DNA from: DATAUD01 sp036268455 | GTDB taxonomy: Bacteria; Verrucomicrobiota; Verrucomicrobiia; Limisphaerales; Palsa-1400 | Direction: 5' to 3' | DNA: 64,000 nt | Assembly: GCA_036268455.1 (NCBI GenBank) | Contig: DATAUD010000119.1 | Span: forward strand, 107,893-171,892 | Shown here: positions 51,948 to 60,053 of the stretch, piece after piece | How positions within the stretch are numbered: position 1 is the first letter of the stretch | Layout: each line of letters begins with the position of its first letter | Program-made: the position numbers and the translations under genes | The notes under the pieces: model-generated | Database searches by the model: none | Seen by the model: the letters and a program-made list of their open reading frames with translations, nothing else | What the model was told of the DNA's origin: nothing

Positions 51948-53104
51948 GGGTTTTGCCCTTTTGTTGAGACCTCGGCAAACTCTGCCGCCGGTTGCTTAAC
52001 CGATCTGTCCTTCGCGGCCGGCATGAGGTAAGGCCACGCCTTCTTGCACCACCAATCCCATCCCCCGGCCAGGCCATTCGGAAACAACATGACTACTCCT
52101 ATAAACAGCCCGCCCATGCAAAAAAGCCAGGCTTGGGGGAAGGCATCGGAAAGCAAGCTTTTCCCGGCGTTGACCAGCAGGGCGCCATAGATAACGCCAA
52201 AGAACGAGGCTCGTCCGCCTATGGCGACGAATATTACCATCTCGATCGACGGAACAATCCCCACTAGAGAAGGCGCGATGAAGCCAACTTGCAAAACGAA
52301 AAGCGCCCCGCCAATTCCGCTTAAAACCGCTGCCACACAAAAAACGAATATTTTGAACATCGAGACATCGTATCCCGAAAAGCGCAAGCGGTCCTCGCGC
52401 TCACGCATGGCAGATAACATTTTGCCCATCTTGCCAGACAGAAGCCATTGCAGGAGCGCGACTGATAATAGTAACAGCAAACAGGTGGCAAAATAAAGTA
52501 TGTATTGCGCATGGCGCGTGCGAATATCCCAACCCCACATCGTCTTTAGATCAGTAATGCCATTGCGGCCTCCCGTGTAACCCTGGTTGCCGTCAATCCC
52601 GAGCGAGAAGATCAGAGCCAAGGCCTGAGTAATGATGGCGAAATAGACGCCGCCGACTCGGCGCTTGAACATAGCCAACCCGACGATGAAGGCCACAAGA
52701 GTTGGTAGCGCTACAACAGCGAAAAGGCTGAAAGGAAGGCTTTTAAAAGGAACCCATAAGGCGGGTAGATGTTTCAGTTGGTTCCAGTCCATAAAATCGG
52801 GAATACCCGGAGTGGATTGTATTTTCGTGCTAATTGGGTCGGAGGCTTCGAGCTTGAGGAACATCGCCATGCAATAGCCGCCCAAGCCGAAGAAAAGCCC
52901 TTGACCGAGGCTTAGGATGCCGGCTCTGCCCCATAGCAGCGCCAGCCCGAGCGCTGTGAAGGCGAAACAAAGGTATTTGCCCACCAGATTGACCCAAAAT
53001 GGATTCAGGGCGCAAGGAATGCCAATTAGCAGCACTATTGCCATTACCAACAGACCGCGCGCGCCAGTTTTGCCTCCAAGAATGCGATTATAGAGAATAT
53101 TCAT
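51944..53104 (-). CDS. urtC: ABC transporter permease (UrtC-like)
   Basis: A 386-residue LivM-type permease with about ten helices. The N-terminal LCFAFTALGLALLWGRAGIL and the EAA-type loop LRFSGYDVSMFKIFVFCVAA fit the family, and GGRASFFGVIYGALLVNAGK is the conserved cytoplasmic block. The start at 53104 follows urtB by 21 bp. It pairs with UrtB to form the channel for short amides. Confidence 0.9.
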   Translation of the reverse strand: MNILYNRILGGKTGARGLLVMAIVLLIGIPCALNPFWVNLVGKYLCFAFTALGLALLWGRAGILSLGQGLFFGLGGYCMAMFLKLEASDPISTKIQSTPGIPDFMDWNQLKHLPALWVPFKSLPFSLFAVVALPTLVAFIVGLAMFKRRVGGVYFAIITQALALIFSLGIDGNQGYTGGRNGITDLKTMWGWDIRTRHAQYILYFATCLLLLLSVALLQWLLSGKMGKMLSAMREREDRLRFSGYDVSMFKIFVFCVAAVLSGIGGALFVLQVGFIAPSLVGIVPSIEMVIFVAIGGRASFFGVIYGALLVNAGKSLLSDAFPQAWLFCMGGLFIGVVMLFPNGLAGGWDWWCKKAWPYLMPAAKDRSVKQPAAEFAEVSTKGQNP

Positions 53105-53125
53105 AGGTGAACACGACCGAGCTAT

Positions 53126-54052
53126 TTAGCTTCTTATTTTGCTGGCAAACAGGCCCTTCGGCCGAATCATAAGGATGACGACAACCACCAGCAGAATCAT
53201 TACCTTGCCCATCGTCCCTTCCATGAAAAACTGCGCAATCGACTGACCTTGAGCGATGCCGAAGGCCGATACAATCGTTCCCACCAACCGGGTCATCCCG
53301 CCGAAAACCACCACCAAAAAGGAATCCACGATATAGCGCGAACCGCTATCGGGGCCGGTGGACCCAATGGTCGTAAAAGCCGCGCCGGCGACTCCGGCGA
53401 TACCGCAGCCGAGGCTAAACGTAAAGCGATCCACCAGTTTTGTGTTGATTCCAGCCGCGCCACTCATCACGCGGTTCTCGACCGTTGCACGCATGTTCAA
53501 GCCTATGCGGGAATGGTATAAAAAGAACCATATGCCCAGCGTTAGCACCAGAGTCAGGCCCATGACGAACACGCCGTTAATGGGAAGTTGAATGGTACTG
53601 GTGACATTGAAGGCTCCCATCAGCCAATTCGGAAGAACGGGGGTGACCTCGCGCGCTCCGAAGATAGAGCGGAAACTTTGTTGGAGGATCAGACTCAATC
53701 CCCACGTGGCTAACAAGGAGTCCAGCGGGCGCTTGTACAGAAAGCGAATCAATGACCACTCCACCAGCAATCCGAAAAGCGAGCAAACGCAAAATGCCAG
53801 GACGATAGCCACAAGGAAATAATATGGCGTCAGACTTGGACAGTGACGTTGCACGATCGTCGAGCACAGATAGACTGTGTAAGCTCCCATCGCCATGAAC
53901 TCTCCATGCGCCAGATTGACTACTCCCATTTGGCCAAATATGATGGTCAATCCGAGCGCCATCAGGAGGAGCACGCTAAACAGGCTCAAGCCGGAGAACG
54001 ACTGCATCACGAAGATGGACCACAGATCGGATAATGAGTAACCAAATATCAT
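53126..54052 (-). CDS. urtB: ABC transporter permease (UrtB/FmdE-like)
   Basis: A 308-residue LivH-type permease. FGQMGVVNLAHGEFMAMGAY is the N-terminal signature. GLNMRATVENRVMSGAAGIN and TRLVGTIVSAFGIAQGQSI are family blocks. Unlike long UrtB proteins it lacks the large N-terminal domain, as is common for amide-type transporters. It lies 58 bp after urtA. Confidence 0.9.
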   Translation of the reverse strand: MIFGYSLSDLWSIFVMQSFSGLSLFSVLLLMALGLTIIFGQMGVVNLAHGEFMAMGAYTVYLCSTIVQRHCPSLTPYYFLVAIVLAFCVCSLFGLLVEWSLIRFLYKRPLDSLLATWGLSLILQQSFRSIFGAREVTPVLPNWLMGAFNVTSTIQLPINGVFVMGLTLVLTLGIWFFLYHSRIGLNMRATVENRVMSGAAGINTKLVDRFTFSLGCGIAGVAGAAFTTIGSTGPDSGSRYIVDSFLVVVFGGMTRLVGTIVSAFGIAQGQSIAQFFMEGTMGKVMILLVVVVILMIRPKGLFASKIRS

Positions 54053-54110
54053 AGGCGTTGGATTAGAGTTTCAGGTTTATCTGCTTTTGTGCTCACAGGC
54101 CGTTTTCCAC

Positions 54111-55364
54111 TCATTGATAGCCTTTGGGGAACGGATTCGGCTCAATCAGGCCGGATTCATAAATTACTTTCACCTGGCCGTCGTCTTGCCATTCGCCGAT
54201 GCGCAACTTGCTCCACAAATGATGGTTCACGTCGTGGATGCGTACATAACCCTCGGGCGCGTTGGTGAATTCGATGCCGCCTGAAGCCGCCACCACCTTG
54301 TCCACATCAAAACTGTGGGCCTTTTCAACCGCCATCTTCCAGAGCCACGGTCCTTCGTATGCAGCCTGCGTTACGTCGCCTATGACAGAGTTGGGGCCGT
54401 ATTTTTGTTTAAACGCCGCGACGAATGCCTTGTTGTTGGGATTGTCCAGGCTCTGAAAATATTTCATAGCCGAATAGAAGCCCGTCAGGTTTTCACCGCC
54501 GATGCCCAGGGCTTCGTCCTCGGTGACCGAGATGGTCAGCAAGGTCCAATTTGCGCTGGTTATGCCGGCGGCATGAAGCTGCTTATAGAAAGCAACATTG
54601 CTGCCACCCACAACAATCGCGTAAATCGCGTCAGGCTTTTTCAATTTGATCTTGTTGATCAACGAACCGAAATCAGTGGTGCCCAGCGGATAATACTCTT
54701 CGCCTACGACCCTGCCATGAATATCATTTTCAATGACTTTCCGGGCGATTTTGTTGGAGGTGCGCGGCCAGATATAATCCGAGCCAATCAGATAGAACGT
54801 CTTGCAGTGCTTGGTGTCTGAAAGCCACTTTAGACCGGCGATGATTTGTTGGGTCGCTTCCTGCCCTGTGTAGAAGACATCGTGCGACTGCTCCAAACCT
54901 TCATAGAACGTGGGATAATAGAGCAGACCGTCGTCCCGCTCGAAAATCGGCAGCACGGCCTTGCGCGAGGCCGACGTCCAGCACCCAAAGACCGCGGCGA
55001 CGTGATCCTCCTCGAGAAGCTCTTTGGACTTTTCGGCGAAGGTCGGCCAATCGCTGGCGCCGTCTTCAACGATGACTTTGATCTGCCGTCCCAGAATGCC
55101 GCCTTCCGCGTTGATCTGATCGATCGCCAGACGCTCCGATTCGATGGAACCGGCCTCGCTGATGGCCATGGTGCCGGTGGCTGAGTGCAATTGTCCAACC
55201 GTGATGGTGTTATCCGTCACAGCCAGACCGGTGGTATCGACCTGGCCAGTGGGAAAATCCGCAGCCCGCAGGCCAGAGGCGAAAAAGCCGGCCAAGGTGA
55301 GGGCGGCGGTGAGTTTGGACAATTTTGAGCGCAGCTTGTAATTTAATTGGCAGGAATGTTTCAT
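54111..55364 (-). CDS. urtA: Amide/urea ABC transporter substrate-binding protein (UrtA/FmdD-like)
   Basis: A 417-residue periplasmic binding protein with a signal peptide (LTAALTLAGFFASGLRAAD). Family features are VGQLHSATGTMAISEAGSIE, ILGRQIKVIVEDGASDWPTF, AAVFGCWTSASRKAVLPIFE and TFYLIGSDYIWPRTSNKIAR. UrtA, FmdD and AmiC share this fold, so the ligand is probably a small amide or urea. It is the first gene of the importer and follows the NasS-like gene by 50 bp. Confidence 0.9.
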   Translation of the reverse strand: MKHSCQLNYKLRSKLSKLTAALTLAGFFASGLRAADFPTGQVDTTGLAVTDNTITVGQLHSATGTMAISEAGSIESERLAIDQINAEGGILGRQIKVIVEDGASDWPTFAEKSKELLEEDHVAAVFGCWTSASRKAVLPIFERDDGLLYYPTFYEGLEQSHDVFYTGQEATQQIIAGLKWLSDTKHCKTFYLIGSDYIWPRTSNKIARKVIENDIHGRVVGEEYYPLGTTDFGSLINKIKLKKPDAIYAIVVGGSNVAFYKQLHAAGITSANWTLLTISVTEDEALGIGGENLTGFYSAMKYFQSLDNPNNKAFVAAFKQKYGPNSVIGDVTQAAYEGPWLWKMAVEKAHSFDVDKVVAASGGIEFTNAPEGYVRIHDVNHHLWSKLRIGEWQDDGQVKVIYESGLIEPNPFPKGYQ

Positions 55365-55414
55365 AGTCGTACTAGTCGCAGTGTGGGAGTCGGGATTTAT
55401 ATGTGGTATGGAGT

Positions 55415-56684
55415 TTAAACGGAGAGCGTTGTGGCCGGATCGAACAGTTTGGAATTCATGAAGGCCGGACGGGCCTCGCTGAAAATCTTGGGCGACGGGC
55501 AGGTGACTGGCATGTTTTGCGACGCCAGAGCCGGCAGAGTTTCAGTCCTCCGCTCGTCGTGCTTTATTATCGAGGCGCCGTTTGGAACAAAAGGGGCTGG
55601 GGGCGCGGTGGAAAAGTTCTTTTTTTCAGAAGCCCGGACAAAAGCAACCGCCTTCTCGAAAATGTCATCCCGAAAGACCTTGCCAATGATTTCCGGGCGC
55701 AAAACAGGGCTTAACTCGCTGGCGGACAGGGTGCGCACCATATCCAGGACCCATTTGCCGCGGGCGTGGGTGGGACGGCCCACTTTAAACCCATCGTAAA
55801 TAATGAACTGGTTCGCGTCACGGCGTCCGTAGCCGCACTCAAACGGACCCACCAGTGCGTTGGCCAGCAGGCGTTGGTCCACGTCAAAATAGCGGGGCTG
55901 TGCCAGCATCCGCACCAACTCGGGGCGGTTGCCGGGAGCGTCGCAATACTGGCTGGCTTCAATCATCGCCGCGAGCATCCGGATGTGTTCCTCCTCCCGA
56001 TTTTCAGCGAAATCCTGCAGCACTAAAAAGCACCTTCTCCGGATGCCGCGGTTCGATTTCACTTGTTGCTATGGCCACCCAGCCGTTGCCGCTGAGACTC
56101 GCCGCGGAGTTCCACGGCTCGGCCACGCAGTAGCCATCCAGATGGCCGCCCTGATACGTTTCATAAACAAGGGCGGAGGGGATCACGATCACCCGGACGT
56201 CCAGATCGGGATCAATGCCCCCCGATCGCAACCATTGGCGCAGATTGTAATTTTGCGAAGAAAGACCCAAAACGACCGCAAACACAAATACTCGCGAGCC
56301 TTTGTGTTGGCGAATGATCCGGCCTAACGAGGCGGCGTCGCGTACGCCCAGATCCCACAGTTCATTGGAGAGGGTAATGGCGCTGCCGTGCGCGCCCAAA
56401 AGCATCCCGGTCAGACAGGAACGGCGTACCACTCCTATCCCGCAATAAATGGAGAATAGCATGCTGGCGTGGGCTGCGGCGGCGTCCAGCTCCTCATGCG
56501 ACAGTTTCTCCCGAATCGTGGCCCAGCCCACTTCGCGCGAAAGCCGCACCGTCAGCCCGTATTTCTCAAAAAGCCCCAGCTCCTGCGCCGCAATGACAAT
56601 GGCGCAGTCTATGGTCGCGACAAATCCGAGCTCAATGTGATTTCGTAATTTGCCATTCCGGGATTTGGACTTGGCGAACCGCAT
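55415..56684 (-). pseudogene. NrtA/NasS-like binding protein gene with a frameshift
   Basis: Two overlapping minus-strand frames make one protein. The first (56684 down to ~56030) has ELGFVATIDCAIVIAAQELG-like start, GWATIREKLSHEELDAAAAH, MLLGAHGSAITLSNELWDLG, RQWLRSGGIDPDLDVRVIVI and GHLDGYCVAEPWNSAASLSG. The second (~56030 to 55415) continues LVLQDFAENREEEHIRMLAA, YCDAPGNRPELVRMLAQPRY. They join if one T is removed from a T5 run near 56030. No signal peptide is visible, as in NasS, the cytosolic nitrate sensor. It would be the amide cluster's first gene and a sensor, if intact. Frameshift or sequencing error cannot be separated. Confidence 0.75.
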
Positions 56685-56861
56685 GGAATTGTCTCCAAAG
56701 CAGAAGACGTACCATGGCCGCGGGGCATAAAGCCCGGCACGATAATTGAGCCTGACTTGAAGCAACTTTTAGCATTACTCAAAATGGAGCTTGCCCATTT
56801 TTGGGCGGCGGGATAAACTCGGCCGCATCCTGAGGACCTGGTTTTACAGTCAACACCAAAC
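56685..56861. promoter_or_regulatory. Divergent regulatory region between the amide cluster and its LysR gene
   Basis: A 177-bp gap between the start of the NasS-like gene (minus strand) and the LysR start (plus strand). LysR proteins usually bind such divergent gaps. No unambiguous T-n11-A site or -35/-10 pair is identified. Confidence 0.45.
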
Positions 56862-57785
56862 ATGAAAACGACCATCGATAGCCAGCACCTCCGGGTTTAC
56901 GCGGCCGTGGCCCGGACGGCCAATCTAAGCCGCGCCGCCGAGGAATTGCAAATGACCCCGTCCGGTGTCAGCCATTGCCTCAAGGCGCTGGAGGCGGACC
57001 TGGGCTGCCGGTTGTTTGACCGCGATTCGCGGAAGTTCGCTCTGTCGCAGGCGGGCCGCGAGTTCCTGGCCGGGGCGGAACGAATCCTTGCCCAGATGAA
57101 GTCGATACGCGGCAAGATCAGCACCTGGAATAACTGGCGCCAGGGCCAGTTGCTGATCGGGGCCAACAGCACCGCCTGCCAGTTTCTGCTGCCGCCGGTC
57201 CTGCGCGAATTCCGCGAGAGTTTTCCCGGATTCACCATCAAAATCGAGCAATGCTCCTCCCGTCAGGCTGTGGCACTGCTCTTGGACGAACGCCTCGACC
57301 TGGCCCTGCTCACCGAAGGCTCCGAACCCGCCTCTGCCATTGCCTTCAATCTGGTGGCGGAGGACGATTTGCACTTCATCGTCAACCCCCTGCATCGCTG
57401 GGCTGTCAAGCGCAAGGCCCAGCGGGAGGAAATTTCCCGCGGCAAACTCATTCTGCCCGAACGGAGCGGCAACACCTACGCCATCATTGAATCCTACTTC
57501 CGTCACGCCGGCATCAAAATCCACCCCTTCATCGAAATCGCCAACGAACAAGCCATCAAGGAGTTCATCCGGCTGGACATGGGTGTGGGCATTCTCCCCA
57601 AGTGGCTGGTGGCCGATGAACTCAGGGATGGATTGCTCGTCAGCCTGCCGCTCGGGCGGCGGCGTTTGAAGCGGCGCTGGGGGATTCTCCATTCGAAAAA
57701 ACGCGTGATGAGCCTGGCCGATAACCTCTTCATCAACATTAGCCACTGCGTCTTTCGGTCATTGATTCAATCCGCGGAAGCCTGA
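56862..57785 (+). CDS. LysR-family transcriptional regulator of the amide cluster
   Basis: A 307-residue LysR protein. The N-terminal helix-turn-helix is LRVYAAVARTANLSRAAEEL followed by MTPSGVSHCLKALEADLGCR. The C-terminal effector domain has RQGQLLIGANSTACQFLLPP, LDLALLTEG and LDMGVGILPKWLVADEL. It is divergent from the NasS-like gene across a 177-bp gap, the typical arrangement for LysR control of an operon. The likely inducer is a small amide or a nitrogen-status signal; this is inferred. Confidence 0.88.
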   Translation: MKTTIDSQHLRVYAAVARTANLSRAAEELQMTPSGVSHCLKALEADLGCRLFDRDSRKFALSQAGREFLAGAERILAQMKSIRGKISTWNNWRQGQLLIGANSTACQFLLPPVLREFRESFPGFTIKIEQCSSRQAVALLLDERLDLALLTEGSEPASAIAFNLVAEDDLHFIVNPLHRWAVKRKAQREEISRGKLILPERSGNTYAIIESYFRHAGIKIHPFIEIANEQAIKEFIRLDMGVGILPKWLVADELRDGLLVSLPLGRRRLKRRWGILHSKKRVMSLADNLFINISHCVFRSLIQSAEA

Positions 57786-58307
57786 ATTCTTGTCTGCCAT
57801 CCTGAAAGCCACGGCGATTGCCAGGCAACAACAACGGAATTCCGACCCGTTGCCTTTCAATTCCAAGAGATTCTCCTAACCATCAACGCTTCCGCGCGGA
57901 AGTCATATTGGCTCCTTTTGCACAGAATCATGTCGCTTTTTGGCCATTCAGCCCCGCGCGGGTTAACCACCGCAGGCCGGGAAATCCGTGCTGGCGCAAC
58001 GCCATTTCTCCATGCGGAATCTTTTCGGTGTTGCCTTGTGGTTGCCGCCGATGTTGGCGGACGCCGGCGCAACGTTGTCGGCAACCTTGGAAGCAATATC
58101 GTTCCAACATTGTATTTCGCATTGGAACTGAATTCCGAAACTGTGATTAGGGAAGATGTCTGACAGGAATTCCTCCTACTTGTAGTCAGAATAGCCGGCG
58201 ATTTTTCGTCGAACAAAGGCTGGAAGCGCATCAAAACGCAAGATTTAAAACCTGTCAAAAAGGTGTTTTACGAGCGAAAACTGGCCTTTTTCCGAGACAT
58301 TCAGGGG
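57786..58307. other. Intergenic region without recognised gene
   Basis: A 520-bp stretch between the LysR gene and tRNA-Tyr. It includes the terminator candidate at 58257-58291. Minus-strand frames over 57857-58258 look random (biased codon use, no family motif). No RNA or repeat is recognised apart from the hairpin. Confidence 0.5.
58257..58291 (-). terminator. Rho-independent terminator downstream of tRNA-Tyr
   Basis: Read on the minus strand, AAAAAGG pairs with CCTTTTT and an inner GTTTT pairs with AAAAC, with a 7-base loop, ending in a T5 run. It starts 16 bp after the tRNA-Tyr 3' end. The outer arms are bidirectional, so it could also end transcription from the LysR side. Confidence 0.6.
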
Positions 58308-58393
58308 TGGTGGTAGGTGATGGATTCGAACCATCGAAGGCGTAAGCCAGCAGATTTACAGTCTGCCCCCGTTGGCCACTTGGGTAACCTACC
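58308..58393 (-). tRNA. tRNA-Tyr (anticodon GTA)
   Basis: On the minus strand the 7-bp acceptor stem GGTAGGT/ACCTACC, anticodon loop CTGTAAA (GTA anticodon) and T-loop GGTTCGAATCC are visible. The long variable arm (CTGGCTTACGCC region) is expected for tRNA-Tyr. CCA is encoded (58308-58310), making 86 bases. A terminator candidate follows. Confidence 0.93.
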
Positions 58394-58499
58394 GCGTTTC
58401 AGCCTTTCGACCGAAGGAACGCCGATTTAGCCAAAACTTCCCTCCACGCTCAAGTTTAAAATTCGATTTTGATTCGTTGATTCGTTGCTCGCGAAAATT

Positions 58500-59033
58500 T
58501 TACAGAAGAGGTTCGAGCTTTGTCCTCAATTCTTCCACCGAGCCGCTGTTGTCGAGGGTGACATTGGCCAACGCGAGGACTTTGTCCACTTCCTGCGCGC
58601 CCGAAGCAGCCGATCGCTCGTGATCTTCGATCATACAAAATTCTTCAAACGAAATATCGTCGCCAGTCCGGTTCCGCTTCCGAGCGCGTGCATAGCGCAT
58701 TTCGAGCGGAGCATCGACGGCCAGAAGCGTGAAATCAGCCCCGAATCGACGGCGCAAGAATTCCACCTCGGCGGTGCCACGAATGCCCGAGACAACAGTG
58801 TTGCCGGACATCTTGCCCGCCGCCAATTCCGCCAAATACGCCATGCCCCGCGTCTTTTTGGCGTCGGCCGCAAATATGCTCATATGCGCCCGGTCAATGG
58901 GCAAACCCTGCTTCCCCATCTCCTCGCGAAGGGTGTCCCCAAGCGAGATATGGGCGAAGCCTTTGGAGACAAAAAAATCGGCCACAGTATCTTTGCCTGA
59001 CGCCGGTTGCCCGCATATGCCAATGACCTTCAT
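58500..59033 (-). CDS. Small P-loop NMP/dephospho-CoA kinase-like protein
   Basis: A 177-residue protein with Walker A GICGQPASGKDTVADFF, a LGDTLREEMGKQGLP segment, the LID-like VVSGIRGTAEVEFLRRRF and a lysine/arginine-rich YARARKRNRTGDD. Such proteins resemble dephospho-CoA kinase or deoxynucleoside kinases, but the short length and the IRGTAEVEFL block fit the smaller AAA/NMP-kinase-like family of unknown substrate. It is a single gene between tRNA-Tyr and oxyR. Confidence 0.75.
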   Translation of the reverse strand: MKVIGICGQPASGKDTVADFFVSKGFAHISLGDTLREEMGKQGLPIDRAHMSIFAADAKKTRGMAYLAELAAGKMSGNTVVSGIRGTAEVEFLRRRFGADFTLLAVDAPLEMRYARARKRNRTGDDISFEEFCMIEDHERSAASGAQEVDKVLALANVTLDNSGSVEELRTKLEPLL

Positions 59034-59069
59034 ATCGTTAAAGTTAGAATATCCTTTGCCGCGCTCATA

Positions 59070-59963
59070 TCAACCCTTGGACTTTCCGAACCGCGCGGAA
59101 ATCATTTTTAGAAACTCCTTGGCCGCGCGGCCCGGTTCCCGTTGTTTCGGCCACACGGCAACGATCTTGCGAGTGGGACGCGGCGAGGAGAATTCACGAT
59201 ACTCCGGCAGAACGCCGCGGCCGGATTTCGCGGCCATGGCGGGAATCAGCGAAAGCCCCATCCCCGCGCACACAAGAGCCTGAATCGTTTCCAGTTGCGC
59301 GCTGCGAAAGGTAATGTTGGGGCGCACTTCACGCCGGTCGCAAAAGTTCAAGACCTGGTCGCCGAGGCAATGCCCTTCTTTCATTATAATAAGCCGCTCA
59401 GTCCCCAAATCGGACGAGACCACCTTGCGTTTGCGCGTGAGTGGATGGCCCGATGGCAATGCCAGCAGCAATTCTTCAGCGAATAATTCGCGCACTTCCA
59501 GGCTGCCGTTCTGAATCGGCTGGCTGGCCAGCGCGAAATCAATCTCGCAAGCCAGCAGAAATTTCAACAAATGCGCCGTGGTATCCTCCTGCACCTCAAT
59601 TTCCACGCCGGGATACTTCTGCGTGAATTCCGTCATCGCCTCCGGCAGCAGGTAAGGCGCGATGGTCGGCAACACCCCGATCACGACCGTGCCGCGCAGG
59701 AGGTCCGTCGCCTCCTTCGCTTCGCGCCTGGCGTCGTCCACTTCTTCGAGGACCCGGATTGCCCGGCGCAGAAAAGCCTCGCCGCGCGGCGTCAGTTTTG
59801 CGTGCCGCTTCATGCGGTCAAACAACCGCCCGTCCAGCTCGTGTTCCAACTTCTGGATTTGCTGGCTAAGCGAAGGTTGGGAAACGTGGCATTCCTCGGC
59901 CGCGCGCGAGAAGTTGCCGGTGCGCGCCACAGCCGCCACGTATCGCAGTTGATGCATTTCCAT
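59070..59963 (-). CDS. oxyR: OxyR, peroxide-sensing LysR regulator
   Basis: A 297-residue LysR protein. The N-terminal HTH is YVAAVARTGNFSRAAEECHV and SQPSLSQQIQKLEHELDG. The redox pair is conserved in position and sequence: Cys199 and Cys208 in KEGHCLGDQVLNFC, matching E. coli OxyR numbering. In that protein, peroxide forms a disulfide between them and activates transcription. It is divergent from katA, and an OxyR tetramer site overlaps its start codon. Confidence 0.93.
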   Translation of the reverse strand: MEMHQLRYVAAVARTGNFSRAAEECHVSQPSLSQQIQKLEHELDGRLFDRMKRHAKLTPRGEAFLRRAIRVLEEVDDARREAKEATDLLRGTVVIGVLPTIAPYLLPEAMTEFTQKYPGVEIEVQEDTTAHLLKFLLACEIDFALASQPIQNGSLEVRELFAEELLLALPSGHPLTRKRKVVSSDLGTERLIIMKEGHCLGDQVLNFCDRREVRPNITFRSAQLETIQALVCAGMGLSLIPAMAAKSGRGVLPEYREFSSPRPTRKIVAVWPKQREPGRAAKEFLKMISARFGKSKG

Positions 59964-59998
59964 AGGCGCCGCCTATGATAACCAAAGGAAACAAGTAT
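59962..59998. promoter_or_regulatory. OxyR binding site between oxyR and katA
   Basis: ATAG-n7-CTAT-n7-AAAG-n7-GTAT fits the OxyR tetramer consensus (ATAG-n7-CTAT twice) with 14 of 16 conserved bases and all spacings right. The first half is a perfect 8-bp palindrome CATAGGCG/CGCCTATG. The site begins in the oxyR start codon, consistent with autorepression, and lies 56-92 bp upstream of the katA start, consistent with activation. Confidence 0.75.
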
Positions 59999-60053
59999 TT
60001 CAACAATAGCTCGCGATCCGATTTAATCGGTCGGTAAGGAACATGAATTATTT

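Noticed and set aside
57857..58258. 133-codon minus-strand frame in the gap before tRNA-Tyr
   Set aside because: No start context, no family motif, and it overlaps the terminator region; not supported as a gene.
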